From Rheinheimera pacifica (GTDB lineage: Bacteria > Pseudomonadota > Gammaproteobacteria > Enterobacterales > Alteromonadaceae), in the NCBI RefSeq assembly GCF_024809855.1, contig NZ_JANUEM010000007.1, positions 62,001 through 126,000 of the forward strand: a DNA stretch of 64,000 nucleotides, in the 5' to 3' direction. Positions 1 to 9,324 of the stretch are shown piece by piece (position 1 is the first letter of the stretch; the number at the start of each line of letters is the position of its first letter). The translations under genes and the position numbers were made by a program. Below the pieces are notes generated by a model. The model did no database searches, was not told the DNA's origin, and worked only from the letters and a program-made list of their open reading frames with translations.

Positions 1-528
1 TTCAATATCTTCGTCAGTGTATGGCAAGCCAAAGCTACGTAATACCTGCATTTTTTTTGCGGTGTATTTACCGTCCAGCACGTTTTTATCCAGCCATGGA
101 AAAGCTGGCATATTAGATTGTGGTACCACTGAACGTGGGTCCATTAAGTGGGCGTGATGCCAGTCGTCGCTGTAGCGCTCGCCCACACGGGCCAGATCAG
201 GGCCTGTACGCTTAGAGCCCCACAGGAACGGATGATCCCATACACTTTCACCGGCAACAGAGTAGTGGCCATAGCGTTCTACTTCCGCCCTGAACGGGCG
301 GATCATCTGGCTATGGCAACCGACACAACCTTCGCGGATGTATATATCACGGCCTTCTAACTGCAAAGCTGTGTAAGGTGTCATACCGTCTACCGGCTGC
401 GTGGTTTCATCCAGAAAAAATAGCGGCGTAATCAGTACCAGGGTGCCAAAACTGATGGCAACAATGGTTAAGATTGCTAGCAGGCCAACACTTCTTTCAA
501 TTTTGTCATGATGATTCTTGTTCGACAT
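1..528 (-). CDS. ccoO: cbb3-type cytochrome c oxidase subunit II (CcoO), cut by window edge
   Basis: This is the membrane-anchored monohaem cytochrome c subunit of the high-affinity cbb3 terminal oxidase, which passes electrons to CcoN. The first 176 codons are present and the rest lies beyond base 1. The product begins [15 protein letters not shown], has one membrane segment at about residues 14-38 and then the haem c motif [13 protein letters not shown], typical of CcoO. It starts 10 bases after the ccoN stop, so the two are co-transcribed as in ccoNOQP operons. The start ATG (complement of 526-528) follows a GAGG-type ribosome site. The identity is secure; only the truncation limits the call. 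Confidence 0.95.
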   Translation of the reverse strand, partial: MSNKNHHDKIERSVGLLAILTIVAISFGTLVLITPLFFLDETTQPVDGMTPYTALQLEGRDIYIREGCVGCHSQMIRPFRAEVERYGHYSVAGESVWDHPFLWGSKRTGPDLARVGERYSDDWHHAHLMDPRSVVPQSNMPAFPWLDKNVLDGKYTAKKMQVLRSFGLPYTDEDIE

Positions 529-538
529 GATTTACCTC

Positions 539-1966
539 TTACGCTACTGCTGGCACAGGTTGTAGTGATTCATCTTTAGCGCGCACTGTTTTATAAACGT
601 TGTACGCCATCAGTAACATACCGCTTACTACAAACACACCACCTATAAAACGCATCAGGTAAAATGGCATAGACGCTTCCAGGCTTTGAACAAAGCTGTA
701 AGTCAGGGTGCCGTCAGTGTTTACCGCACGCCACATCATGCCCTGGGTAATACCGGATATCCACATTGCCACTATATACAGCACCACACCGATTGTATGC
801 AGCCAGAAGTGGGTGTTAATCAGAGAAATACTATACATACGGCCCTGGTTATACAGCACCGGGATCAGGTGATAAATTGCACCGATAGAAATCATTGCAA
901 CCCAGCCTAAGGCACCGGAGTGTACGTGGCCGATGGTCCAGTCAGTGTAATGCGACAGCGCATTTACTGATTTGATTGCCATCATCGGGCCTTCGAAAGT
1001 AGACATACCGTAGAACGACAAAGAAACAATTAAGAAACGCAAAATAGGGTCGGTTTTCAGCTTATGCCAGGCACCTGACAGCGTCATAATACCGTTAATC
1101 ATGCCGCCCCAGCTTGGTACAAACAACACAACCGACATCACCATACCTAAAGACTGAGTCCAGTCTGGCAGGGCAGTGTAGTGCAAATGGTGCGGGCCGG
1201 CCCAGATATACAGCGCAATCAGCGCCCAGAAGTGCACAATAGATAAACGGTAAGAATATACCGGACGACCAGCCTGCTTAGGTACAAAGTAGTACATCAT
1301 GCCCAGGAAGCCCGCAGTTAACAGGAAACCAACCGCATTGTGACCATACCACCACTGGATCATGGCATCTACTGCACCGGCATATATTGAGTAAGATTTA
1401 AACGCGCTTACTGGCATAGCCATGCTGTTTACAATATGCAGCGCAGCAACGGTAAGAATAAAGCCGCCTAAGAACCAGTTTGCGACATAAATGTGGCTGG
1501 TTTTACGCTTAACCAAAGTGCCAAAGAACACGATAGCGTAAGACACCCACACCAGGGTGATCAGGATATCAATTGGCCATTCCAGCTCGGCGTACTCTTT
1601 GCTGCTGGTTAAGCCCATTGGCAGGGTAATTACCGCCGAAACAATAACGGCTTGCCAGCCCCAAAAGGTAAACATAGCCAGTTTTTCGGCAAACAAACGC
1701 ACCTGGCAGGTACGCTGCACTATGTAATAACTGGTAGCGAACAGGGCGCTGGTACCAAAAGCGAAAATTACCGCATTGGTGTGTAAAGGACGAAGACGAC
1801 TATAGGTCAACCAAGGAGTGTCAAAGTTTAATGCCGGCCAATATAATTGGGCCGCGATTAACACGCCCACCGCCATGCCGATAATCCCCCAAAAAACGGT
1901 GGTTAGGGCAAAGAGGCGGACAACGCGATAGTTGTAGTCAACATTTAACGATTTGGTCTGGCTCAT
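539..1966 (-). CDS. ccoN: cbb3-type cytochrome c oxidase subunit I (CcoN)
   Basis: CcoN is the catalytic haem-copper subunit that reduces oxygen at the b3/CuB centre and pumps protons in the inner membrane. The 475-residue product is full length and almost entirely made of membrane helices. Visible ligand motifs are RPLHTNAV (low-spin haem His, about residue 62), [10 protein letters not shown] (first CuB His), GPHHLHY (the CuB His pair) and [10 protein letters not shown] (haem b3 and b histidines). It is the first gene of the operon and ccoO follows. Such operons are usually induced at low oxygen by FNR/Anr, but I found no convincing FNR box in the upstream 279 bases. Confidence 0.97.
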   Translation of the reverse strand: MSQTKSLNVDYNYRVVRLFALTTVFWGIIGMAVGVLIAAQLYWPALNFDTPWLTYSRLRPLHTNAVIFAFGTSALFATSYYIVQRTCQVRLFAEKLAMFTFWGWQAVIVSAVITLPMGLTSSKEYAELEWPIDILITLVWVSYAIVFFGTLVKRKTSHIYVANWFLGGFILTVAALHIVNSMAMPVSAFKSYSIYAGAVDAMIQWWYGHNAVGFLLTAGFLGMMYYFVPKQAGRPVYSYRLSIVHFWALIALYIWAGPHHLHYTALPDWTQSLGMVMSVVLFVPSWGGMINGIMTLSGAWHKLKTDPILRFLIVSLSFYGMSTFEGPMMAIKSVNALSHYTDWTIGHVHSGALGWVAMISIGAIYHLIPVLYNQGRMYSISLINTHFWLHTIGVVLYIVAMWISGITQGMMWRAVNTDGTLTYSFVQSLEASMPFYLMRFIGGVFVVSGMLLMAYNVYKTVRAKDESLQPVPAVA

Positions 1967-2245
1967 GTTGAGTTCCGCTGCAGTTAGTGCTGGTTACTGA
2001 TACAGGCTGTTTGCGCAGCCATTCTTGTTATAGGCAGGGTTAACATCCGGTATTTGCAATGTTTAACCCTACCAATTTGGGGCTGCATCTTAAGGGTTTT
2101 ACCCCAAAAAAGATAGGTAAAGCAGCCCGTTTTATGATTTAGAACAAAGTTGCTGCTCATTAAATGACCAAGTGTAGCTGCTGTTTGGGGCATTTCATTA
2201 AAACAGCGTACAATATGGCAACCCTGAGCATTTATCTGGTTAGTT
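1967..2245. promoter_or_regulatory. Divergent intergenic region ccoN / small membrane protein
   Basis: This 279-base region holds the control sequences for the leftward ccoNO operon and the rightward small gene at 2246. An inverted repeat with arms AGGGTTAA (2036-2043) and TTAACCCT (2063-2070) is visible; its role is unknown. No TTGAT-N4-ATCAA FNR site was found. A 69-codon open frame on the minus strand here resembles no known protein and is not annotated. Confidence 0.4.
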
Positions 2246-2635
2246 ATGCGTGTATTTTATCTTTTTTTGCTGTTGTTGTGCTGCCTTTGGGGTTGCAGGC
2301 CGCCTGATAAAGTGCCCGTCTCATCGCTTACCCTGCTGGAAGAGAACACAATACAACTTAAACTAAGCCCGGGCCATGCGCCGGTTGAAACTCCGCTGTT
2401 ACTGCAACTGACAGCGGCTGATGTACTTGATGTCAGCGGTGAGCTAACCGGCGTATCTATGTATATGGGAAAAGTGCCGCTGCGGTTTAGGCAGCGCGAG
2501 GGAATATGGCAGGCCGAGTTTTTACTCGGTGCCTGCAGTGATCCTGATATGTTGTGGCAATTGCAACTGGAGATCCGGTTTACCGATGGCCAAACGCGCA
2601 GCCTGACTAAACAATTTCACACCAGTTGGCGCTAA
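2246..2635 (+). CDS. Small exported FixH/YtkA-like protein, possible lipoprotein
   Basis: The function is unknown. The 129-residue product has a hydrophobic N-terminus ending in LWGC (about residue 17), a weak lipobox because Trp precedes Gly-Cys, so it may be a lipoprotein or simply exported. The rest looks like a small beta-sandwich: VSMYMGKVPLRF, then WQAEFLLGACSDPDMLW. The Met/Cys-rich SMYMG and ACSDPDM segments recall FixH/YtkA-like domains found near cbb3 oxidase genes and hint at metal handling. It is transcribed divergently from ccoN. A role in cbb3 oxidase copper supply is inference from position and residues. No clear Shine-Dalgarno sequence precedes the ATG. Confidence 0.6.
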   Translation: MRVFYLFLLLLCCLWGCRPPDKVPVSSLTLLEENTIQLKLSPGHAPVETPLLLQLTAADVLDVSGELTGVSMYMGKVPLRFRQREGIWQAEFLLGACSDPDMLWQLQLEIRFTDGQTRSLTKQFHTSWR

Positions 2636-2667
2636 TTAACAGTGCTTAACTATTACGTCAGCCTAAT

Positions 2668-3516
2668 TTAGTGCGTCAGCTTAATTTGCTGCGTGAGCTG
2701 AAGTGGCGCGGCATCTTGCAGTTGTAAGCGCGCGGTTTCAACGCAGATAAATTGCAGATAACTATCGTCGGCTAAATCTTTGGTGCTACGGCTTTTATCC
2801 TGCCACGGGTTCCAGACAATCGTCGCGTCCTGGCCGCTTTGACCAAGCTCAAGGTGCTGTGTTCCGGTATCTAATTGCAGTATTGCCGCAGGTTGTGCAT
2901 AGATGCGGTCAACTTCGGCATTGACGGTGGCGACCGGCGTATTGCTGTTCTGATTGCTGGCTGTAACTTTGTCCTGATACTGCAGCGGCAAAGGCTGCAC
3001 CTGTGTTTGCCCGATATTAGCGACACTAAAATAACTATGCAGTGCTGCCTGCTGCGTTATAGCAGCGTTACACGTTAAGCTGATGGTTAAGCTATCGCTT
3101 AATGTTAGTTGTAACTGCAGTGTAGTTTCCTCCGGGTAGTAGGGCAGCGCTGCTACCTTAATGGTTAGTGTTACCGACACACCGCTTGCGCTGATATTTT
3201 GTCCGGTTAACTGCCAAAGCTGAGTTCTTACCACACCGTGATTGGCTAAAGATTGCTGCTGCGGATTCAGCCGGGTATCAACCGGACCAAACCAGGGCCA
3301 GCATACCGGCACGCCGCCGCGAATAGGCATTTGATCATGCCACTGCGCCAGTGGTGATAGCCATAGCACATCTTTACCCGGTTGCGGCTGATAAGACAGT
3401 ACCTGAGCGCCGTATAAAGACACCACGGCAGAAGCTTCGCCAAATTGTAAGGCAATGCAGGGCAGATCAGTTAAATGGCCAAAACCAGTTTGCGGGTTAA
3501 TTGCGGTATTTAGCAT
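2668..3516 (-). CDS. yeaD: D-hexose-6-phosphate mutarotase (aldose-1-epimerase family)
   Basis: YeaD-type enzymes interconvert the anomers of glucose-6-phosphate and related hexose phosphates in the cytosol. The 282-residue product contains SLYGAQVLSYQP, VLWLSPLAQW, IRGGVPVCWPWFG and LHSYFSVANI, which are the family's substrate-binding segments and central His. I chose the ATG at 3514-3516 because an AGGAT ribosome site lies just upstream; the frame remains open for 22 more codons without such a site. It follows gapA in the same direction, as in E. coli, and a hairpin lies between the two genes. The conserved pairing supports a glycolytic role. Confidence 0.9.
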   Translation of the reverse strand: MLNTAINPQTGFGHLTDLPCIALQFGEASAVVSLYGAQVLSYQPQPGKDVLWLSPLAQWHDQMPIRGGVPVCWPWFGPVDTRLNPQQQSLANHGVVRTQLWQLTGQNISASGVSVTLTIKVAALPYYPEETTLQLQLTLSDSLTISLTCNAAITQQAALHSYFSVANIGQTQVQPLPLQYQDKVTASNQNSNTPVATVNAEVDRIYAQPAAILQLDTGTQHLELGQSGQDATIVWNPWQDKSRSTKDLADDSYLQFICVETARLQLQDAAPLQLTQQIKLTH

Positions 3517-3565
3517 GGTATCCTCGGGGTTGTTGCCAGTATGTGGTGCAGTAAAAGTAGCTATA

Positions 3566-3598
3566 AACAAAACAGCCAGCATAAAGCTGGCTGTTTGC
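3566..3598 (-). terminator. Hairpin between gapA and yeaD
   Basis: A ten-base-pair inverted repeat (arms AACAGCCAGC at 3571-3580 and GCTGGCTGTT at 3586-3595, five-base loop) lies directly after the gapA stop. On the minus strand it is followed by TTTTGTTT. It should act as a full or partial terminator, so that yeaD receives less transcript than gapA. Confidence 0.65.
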
Positions 3599-3610
3599 GT
3601 ATGCAGCGCT

Positions 3611-4621
3611 TTAAACGTGCTTCATAAACTCAACGGTGTTATCCAGCATACGGTTGCTAAAGCCCCATTCATTGTCGTACCAGCTCATTACTTTTACCAG
3701 ACGGCCATTAACGCGGGTTTCAGTGGCATCAAAAATAGATGATTTCGGGTTGTGGTTAAAATCAACCGATACCAGCGGTAAGTCGTTTACTGCCAGCACT
3801 TCAGCCATAGTGCCCGATGCTGCGGCTTTACGGATAATGTCGTTAACTTCGTCAATAGAAGTATTGCGACCAGCAATAAAAGTTAAATCTACCAGTGACA
3901 CATTAAGCGTAGGCACCCGCACGGCTAAGCCATCAAACTTACCTACCAGCTCTGGCACAACTAAGCCAACAGCAGCAGCGGCACCGGTTTTGGTTGGGAT
4001 CATCGACATAGCGGCGGCACGGGCGCGGCGCAGATCAGTGTGATACACATCGCTTAAACGCTGATCGTTGGTGTAAGCGTGGATAGTGGTCATCAGGCCG
4101 GATTCAATACCCAGTGCATCGTTTAACGGCTTGGCAATCGGCGCCAAACAGTTAGTGGTACAGGATGCATTAGAAATAATGTTCATTTGCGGCGTTAAAA
4201 TCTGCTGGTTTACGCCGTATACAATGGTGGCATCAACATCTTTAGCCGGCGCTGAAATAATAACTTTCTTTGCACCTGCTTCTAAATGCGCACCAGCACT
4301 TTTACGATCAGTAAACAGGCCGGTACACTCCAGCACTACGTCCACATTCAGTTGTTTCCATGGTAAGTTAGCCGGGTTGCGCTCGCTTAGCGTTAGGATC
4401 TCGTCCTGATTAACATAAATAGCTTTGTCGTTGTGCTCAACATTGGCAGCAAAAATGCCATGCGCAGTATCATACTTCAGCAGGTGGGCATTAATAGCTG
4501 CATCGCCTAAATCATTAATGGCAACCACTTTAATATCGTAATTTTTGCTGCTTTCATACAAAGCACGCAACACATTGCGGCCAATGCGGCCAAAGCCGTT
4601 AATCGCGACACGAATAGTCAT
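3611..4621 (-). CDS. gapA: Glyceraldehyde-3-phosphate dehydrogenase, type I (glycolytic)
   Basis: GapA oxidises glyceraldehyde-3-phosphate to 1,3-bisphosphoglycerate with NAD in glycolysis. The 336-residue product has the nucleotide-binding start [10 protein letters not shown], the Asp of AINDLGD (residue 37) that favours NAD over NADP, and the catalytic [12 protein letters not shown] with Cys154. [12 protein letters not shown] at the C-terminus is also typical. The gene is divergent from malQ. A HexR-like operator overlaps its predicted -10 box. A second, long GAPDH paralogue lies at 26567, so this copy is probably the catabolic enzyme. Confidence 0.96.
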   Translation of the reverse strand: MTIRVAINGFGRIGRNVLRALYESSKNYDIKVVAINDLGDAAINAHLLKYDTAHGIFAANVEHNDKAIYVNQDEILTLSERNPANLPWKQLNVDVVLECTGLFTDRKSAGAHLEAGAKKVIISAPAKDVDATIVYGVNQQILTPQMNIISNASCTTNCLAPIAKPLNDALGIESGLMTTIHAYTNDQRLSDVYHTDLRRARAAAMSMIPTKTGAAAAVGLVVPELVGKFDGLAVRVPTLNVSLVDLTFIAGRNTSIDEVNDIIRKAAASGTMAEVLAVNDLPLVSVDFNHNPKSSIFDATETRVNGRLVKVMSWYDNEWGFSNRMLDNTVEFMKHV

Positions 4622-4666
4622 ATTAACCCCGTTAGATAGATGTTCTGAAATGAGACAAACAAGTTG

Positions 4667-4681
4667 TGTAGTAAAATTACA
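4667..4681. promoter_or_regulatory. HexR-like operator at the gapA promoter
   Basis: TGTAGTAAAATTACA is a 15-base near-palindrome that matches the HexR consensus of gammaproteobacteria (TGTAATTAAATTACA type). It overlaps the predicted gapA -10 box. HexR represses central carbon genes until relieved by 2-keto-3-deoxy-6-phosphogluconate. The match is seen in the sequence; binding is inferred from known HexR biology. Confidence 0.7.
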
Positions 4682-4701
4682 TTATTTAGTGGATTTTTCA
4701 A
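4674..4701 (-). promoter_or_regulatory. Predicted sigma-70 promoter of gapA
   Basis: On the minus strand TTGAAA (complement of 4696-4701) is followed after 16 bases by TAATTT (complement of 4674-4679), upstream of the gapA start at 4621. The -10 box lies inside the HexR-like operator, which is the expected geometry for repression. Confidence 0.5.
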
Positions 4702-4729
4702 GTTTAAAACAAGGGTAAAGCGTTTTTTC

Positions 4730-4744
4730 TGTAATTTAATGACA
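4730..4744. promoter_or_regulatory. Second, weaker HexR-like site between gapA and malQ
   Basis: TGTAATTTAATGACA shares the left half and centre of the HexR consensus, but its right arm is TGACA where TTACA is expected. It lies directly upstream of the predicted malQ -35 box, so it could serve either divergent operon. Confidence 0.4.
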
Positions 4745-4754
4745 TAAATGAACA

Positions 4755-4783
4755 ATGACTTTAACGGCAATGCCGCCTAGAAT
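4755..4783 (+). promoter_or_regulatory. Predicted promoter of malQ-glgB-glgX
   Basis: ATGACT (4755-4760) and TAGAAT (4778-4783) are separated by 17 bases and lie 35 bases before the malQ ATG. This fits a sigma-70 promoter with a weak -35 box. A TAAGGA ribosome site follows just before the start. Confidence 0.4.
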
Positions 4784-4818
4784 GAGCGGTAGCTAACTGA
4801 CCAGACTAAGGATTTCTC

Positions 4819-7005
4819 ATGGACGCCACCTTACAGGCTGAACTGATTGCATTTTGTGGCATTGAAACCGATTTTAACGATGCCTGGGGAAACCCAAGCA
4901 CGGTAACTGAACAACATCAACTGCAACTGCTGGCCGCACAAGGCTTTGACATTGAAGATGACGAAACTGCCCGCCTGCAATTACTTGAACGGCAACTGGA
5001 TTTTTGGCAGCAGCCATTGCAGGCTGTGTCAGTGCAGCACGTTGATGAACCGTTACAACTGCTACTGCAGGTCACGCTTGAACAAGCCAATACGGAGCTT
5101 GTTTTTACTCTGACAGCAGAAAATGGCGCTAAGCAGGTATTTAACCTGACGCCGGTAGAAGGTGAGCTGGTGCAGGTAGTGGTACTGGATGAGGTGGAAT
5201 ACCATCAGTATCAGCATGTGCTGCCACAGCAGCTGACAGCCGGTTACCATCAGCTTAGCCTGAATGATACTGCTTTTACACAAAAGTTGATCATTACGCC
5301 TGGGCAGTGCTTTGTACCGCAAAGTTTTCAAAACCAAAAGCAATGGGGTATCGCGTTACAACTCTATGGCCTGCGCTCAGAGCGCAATTGGGGTATTGGC
5401 GACTTTACCGATCTTAGCAATACCGTTAAATACCTGGCTGGCGTTGGTGCCGATTTTATTGGCCTTAATCCTATTCATGCGTTGTATCCGGCAATGCCAC
5501 AAAGCGCCAGCCCGTATAGTCCTTCGTCACGGCGCTGGCTTAATGTCAGCTATATAGATGTTACGGCAATGCCGGGTTTTAGCCTGTGTGCCAGCACGCA
5601 AAGCCTGGTAACTGCACCGGCTTTTGAACAGCAGCTTAGTGCGCAGCGCAGCAAAGATTTTGTTGATTACAGTGGCGTAATGCAGTTAAAGCTGCCGGTA
5701 ATGAAAAGCCTGTACCAATGGTTCGCCGGGCAAAAAGATAGTAATAACAATGCTATGAGCAACGCTTTTAAGCAATTTAAAGCCGATGGCGGTACCAGCT
5801 TACAGCAACTGGCACTGTATGATGCCTTGCATGCGTATTTGTATCAGCAAGACAGCATGCACTGGGGCTGGCCAAACTGGCCGGAAGAATATCGCGATCC
5901 ACAATCGGATACTGTGCAGGCGTTTGCCGCTAAACATCAGGCTGAGCTGGATTTTTACTGTTATTTGCAGTTTATTGCTCAGCAGCAATTGGCACAGGCA
6001 CAACAGCTGGCAAAAGACGCTGGTATGTTGTTGGGGCTGTACCGTGATTTGGCGGTAGGTGTCAGCGAGGCCTCAACCGAAATTTGGGGCAACCCGGATT
6101 TATACTGCCGCGATGCCAGTGTCGGGGCGCCGCCGGATCCGCTTGGCCCTGCCGGGCAAAACTGGGGCTTGCCGCCGATGTACCCGTATCAGCTGTATAA
6201 GCAGGGATACCAGCCATTTATTGATTTGCTGCGTGCCAATATGCAGCATGCCGGTGCATTGCGTATCGACCATGTTATGGCACTGCTGCGCTTATGGTGG
6301 GTGCCCAAAACCGCCGAAAACGCCGGTGGTGGCGCTTATGTGTATTACCCGATAATGGATTTGCTCGGTATATTAGCGCTGGAAAGTCAGCGGAACCAGG
6401 CGGTGATTATCGGAGAAGATTTAGGTACCGTGCCTGAGGGGATCCGCGACTTGCTGGCGCAGTACAATGTCTACTCTTACCGGGTGTTCTTTTTTGAAAC
6501 TGCAGCAGATGGCGGCTATATCTCGCCAACGCATTATCCGGTACAGGCCATGGCCACACTGACAACCCATGATTTACCTACTTTAATTGGCTTTTGGCAT
6601 TGCGAAGATTTACGCCTGGGTAAAGAGTTGGGCCTGTATAAAGATGAAGCTCAGTTGCAGGGCCTGTACGCACAGCGCCATGCCAATAAACAGCGTATTC
6701 TGGATTCATTACACGGCCATCACAGTTTACCCGGCGATTACAGCCGCAGTGCCGAGAATCTGGGGATGGATCAAACGTTAAACTACGCTATGCAGCGCCA
6801 TCTGGCAGCAACATCCAGCCAGCTTTTATGTTTACAACTGGAAGACGCCCTGCAAATGACGCAACCGGTAAATATTCCCGGTACCAGCAACGAATACCCG
6901 AACTGGCGGCGTAAGTTGTCTGAGCCGATAGAGCAGTGGAGCCAAAATCAGCATATCAGACAGTTGTTTACCGATATCAGCAGGCAGCGTAAAGCTGCAA
7001 ACTAA
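4819..7005 (+). CDS. malQ: 4-alpha-glucanotransferase (amylomaltase, GH77)
   Basis: MalQ moves maltodextrin segments between glucans in the cytosol and so recycles the short chains released from glycogen. The 728-residue product has an N-terminal region of about 170 residues followed by a GH77 barrel. Key segments are GLRSERNWGIGDF, ASPYSPSSRRWLN, ALRIDHVM with the nucleophile Asp484, IIGEDLGTVP with the acid/base Glu533, and TTHDLPTL. It is the first gene of malQ-glgB-glgX, with 76 bases before glgB. No MalT-type regulator is near, and the setting points to glycogen rather than maltose use. Confidence 0.95.
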   Translation: MDATLQAELIAFCGIETDFNDAWGNPSTVTEQHQLQLLAAQGFDIEDDETARLQLLERQLDFWQQPLQAVSVQHVDEPLQLLLQVTLEQANTELVFTLTAENGAKQVFNLTPVEGELVQVVVLDEVEYHQYQHVLPQQLTAGYHQLSLNDTAFTQKLIITPGQCFVPQSFQNQKQWGIALQLYGLRSERNWGIGDFTDLSNTVKYLAGVGADFIGLNPIHALYPAMPQSASPYSPSSRRWLNVSYIDVTAMPGFSLCASTQSLVTAPAFEQQLSAQRSKDFVDYSGVMQLKLPVMKSLYQWFAGQKDSNNNAMSNAFKQFKADGGTSLQQLALYDALHAYLYQQDSMHWGWPNWPEEYRDPQSDTVQAFAAKHQAELDFYCYLQFIAQQQLAQAQQLAKDAGMLLGLYRDLAVGVSEASTEIWGNPDLYCRDASVGAPPDPLGPAGQNWGLPPMYPYQLYKQGYQPFIDLLRANMQHAGALRIDHVMALLRLWWVPKTAENAGGGAYVYYPIMDLLGILALESQRNQAVIIGEDLGTVPEGIRDLLAQYNVYSYRVFFFETAADGGYISPTHYPVQAMATLTTHDLPTLIGFWHCEDLRLGKELGLYKDEAQLQGLYAQRHANKQRILDSLHGHHSLPGDYSRSAENLGMDQTLNYAMQRHLAATSSQLLCLQLEDALQMTQPVNIPGTSNEYPNWRRKLSEPIEQWSQNQHIRQLFTDISRQRKAAN

Positions 7006-7081
7006 GCAATGGCGTAAAAAGCCATAGCCTTTATGGCTGTGGCTGTTAAGGTTGAGACAGAAAAACTAAAAAGGACAGGCA

Positions 7082-9274
7082 ATGAGTTTAGCGTTATTAC
7101 AACAGGTTAACTGTGCAGAACCCTTTTCGTTATTAGGCTGGCAACCGCTGAAGGATAACAGTAGCGCCGGGTTGTTACTGCGGGTATATCTGCCACAGGC
7201 AACTGCGGTGAGCGCATACTCTGTTAAAAGTGGTAAGTTACTGGGTGAGCTGGCAGCAAACAGTGATTATCCGGGCGTATTCGAGCTGGTACTGAGCAAA
7301 AAGCGCAAAACGGAAGCTTATCGTCTGGCCGTCAAACATGGCGAATATCAGTACCCGTTGTTTGATCCTTACCAGTTTACCGATGAAGCCTTTTACGCTG
7401 TGCACTATGTTGCCAATGAGCCGGAAAACCTGTACCGCCAGCTTGGTGCCCAGGTAATTACGCTGGATGTAGCCGGTAAAAGTGTTAATGCCACCCGTTT
7501 TGCCGTATTCGCACCCGACGCTTCCAGTGTTAGCCTGATTGGCGATATGAACAGCTGGGACGGCCACGTACACCCGATGCAGCGCACGCAATGCGGCCAT
7601 TGGGTATTGGTGGTGCCTGAAGTGGCCGCCGGGGTGCGTTATAAATTCGAAATTAAAGACCGCAACGGCCATTTGCTGCCACACAAGGCTGATCCTATGG
7701 CATTTTATGCCGAGCAGTATCCGTCGCACGCTTCTTTAGTGTACGACCACAGCCGTTACCAGTGGCAGGACGATAGCTGGCGCAGCCGTAAATTAAGTAA
7801 CCCGCTTAACAGCCCGATGAGTATTTACGAGCTACAGGCCGGTTCATGGCGCCGTGGTGAAGATAACCAGATGCTGAGTTACCGAGAGCTGGCTGCTCAG
7901 CTTATTCCTTATATTCAGGATATGGGCTACACCCATATTGAACTGCTGCCAGTGATGGAGCACCCGTTTGATGGCTCCTGGGGCTATCAGCCGCTGGGGT
8001 TATTTGCGCCTACGTCACGCTTTGGCACACCGGATGATTTTAAATACTTTGTTGATGCCTGCCATCAGGCCGGTATTGGCGTTATTTTGGACTGGGTACC
8101 GGCGCATTTCCCGGAAGACGGCCACGGTTTAGCCCGGTTCGATGGCAGCCACTTATATGAATATGCCGATCCGCGCCGCGGCTGGCACCCGGACTGGAAT
8201 TCCTGTATTTACGATTACGGCAAAGATTATGTGCGCCAGTTTCTGGTAGCCAGCGCGTTGTACTGGCTGGAGCATTTTCATATCGACGGTCTGCGCGTTG
8301 ATGCCGTAGCCTCAATGCTGTACTGGGATTACTCGCGTAAAGAAGGCGAGTGGATCCCCAATATTGATGGCGGTAACCACAACTATGAAGCTATCAGCTT
8401 TTTCCGCTGGTTTAACAGCGAAGTGTACCGCAAGTTTCCGCATGCTATGACCATTGCAGAAGAATCTACTTCGTTTGCTATGGTGTCGCGGCCCGTTGAT
8501 ATGGGGGGCCTGGGCTTTGGCTTTAAATGGAATATGGGCTGGATGAACGACAGCCTGCGTTATATCAGCAAAGATCCGGCCTACCGGCGTTACCATCACA
8601 ACGATCTGACGTTTTCTATGGTGTACGCCTATAACGAAAACTTTATTTTGCCGCTGTCGCACGACGAAGTAGTGCACGGTAAGGGCAGTTTGCTAAATAA
8701 AATGCCCGGCGATGAGTGGCAACAGGCAGCAAACCTGCGTGCTTATTACGCTTTTATGTTTGCGCATCCGGGCAAAAAGCTGAATTTTATGGGCAATGAG
8801 TTTGCTCAGGGCCGCGAGTGGAGCCATACACAAAGCCTGGACTGGCACCTGCTGGGTTACGATAAACACCGCGGTATGCAGCAATTGCTGCGCGACTTAA
8901 ACCACACATACCGGCGTTGTACACCGCTGTATGAACTGGATTATGCACATCAAGGTTTTCGCTGGCTGGATCATCAGGATGCCGACAACAGCATCCTGAG
9001 TTTTTTACGCCGCGCCAGCAATGGCAATGCAGTATATGTGGTGTGCAACTTTACTCCACTGCCACGGAATAACTTTTTACTGGGGGTAGAGCAAGACGGC
9101 GAGTACGAGGTTATTCTGAATACCGACAGCAGCTATTACTGGGGCAGTAACTATACGGTAGGGGCGGCGTTACACAGTACAGCAATGCCGTATCATGGTT
9201 TGGCGCAACATATTTGTTTGCAATTGCCGCCACTGGCCACACTGTATTTGCGTAAAAAGGGCCACGGCGGTTAG
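7082..9274 (+). CDS. glgB: 1,4-alpha-glucan branching enzyme (GH13)
   Basis: GlgB creates the alpha-1,6 branches of glycogen. The 730-residue product has the usual order: an extra N-terminal beta domain, a CBM48 domain with FAVFAPDASSVSLIGDMN (about residues 140-160), the GH13 barrel and a C-terminal beta domain. The catalytic residues are Asp407 in LRVDAVASMLY, Glu460 in TIAEEST and the Asp of LPLSHDEVVHGK, almost the same numbering as E. coli GlgB. The length also matches E. coli. A GGACAGGC ribosome site precedes the ATG. It is the middle gene of the glycogen operon. Confidence 0.97.
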   Translation: MSLALLQQVNCAEPFSLLGWQPLKDNSSAGLLLRVYLPQATAVSAYSVKSGKLLGELAANSDYPGVFELVLSKKRKTEAYRLAVKHGEYQYPLFDPYQFTDEAFYAVHYVANEPENLYRQLGAQVITLDVAGKSVNATRFAVFAPDASSVSLIGDMNSWDGHVHPMQRTQCGHWVLVVPEVAAGVRYKFEIKDRNGHLLPHKADPMAFYAEQYPSHASLVYDHSRYQWQDDSWRSRKLSNPLNSPMSIYELQAGSWRRGEDNQMLSYRELAAQLIPYIQDMGYTHIELLPVMEHPFDGSWGYQPLGLFAPTSRFGTPDDFKYFVDACHQAGIGVILDWVPAHFPEDGHGLARFDGSHLYEYADPRRGWHPDWNSCIYDYGKDYVRQFLVASALYWLEHFHIDGLRVDAVASMLYWDYSRKEGEWIPNIDGGNHNYEAISFFRWFNSEVYRKFPHAMTIAEESTSFAMVSRPVDMGGLGFGFKWNMGWMNDSLRYISKDPAYRRYHHNDLTFSMVYAYNENFILPLSHDEVVHGKGSLLNKMPGDEWQQAANLRAYYAFMFAHPGKKLNFMGNEFAQGREWSHTQSLDWHLLGYDKHRGMQQLLRDLNHTYRRCTPLYELDYAHQGFRWLDHQDADNSILSFLRRASNGNAVYVVCNFTPLPRNNFLLGVEQDGEYEVILNTDSSYYWGSNYTVGAALHSTAMPYHGLAQHICLQLPPLATLYLRKKGHGG

Positions 9275-9324
9275 CATAAAACCGGCTGGCATAAAAAATA
9301 TTAATACCTGAGCAGAGCAACGCG

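Noticed and set aside
148-360. 70-codon plus-strand frame inside ccoO
   Set aside because: It lies antisense to the clear ccoO reading frame with the haem c motif and resembles no known protein.
1984-2193. 69-codon minus-strand frame upstream of ccoN
   Set aside because: Low-complexity, Cys/His/Thr-rich translation with no ribosome site; it fills the promoter region of ccoN and resembles no family.
1967-2245. FNR box for ccoNO
   Set aside because: No TTGAT-N4-ATCAA or near match was found, although such control is usual for cbb3 operons.
7020-7038. Hairpin AGCCATA/TATGGCT between malQ and glgB as a terminator
   Set aside because: The stem is short and has no T run, so malQ and glgB are kept in one operon.
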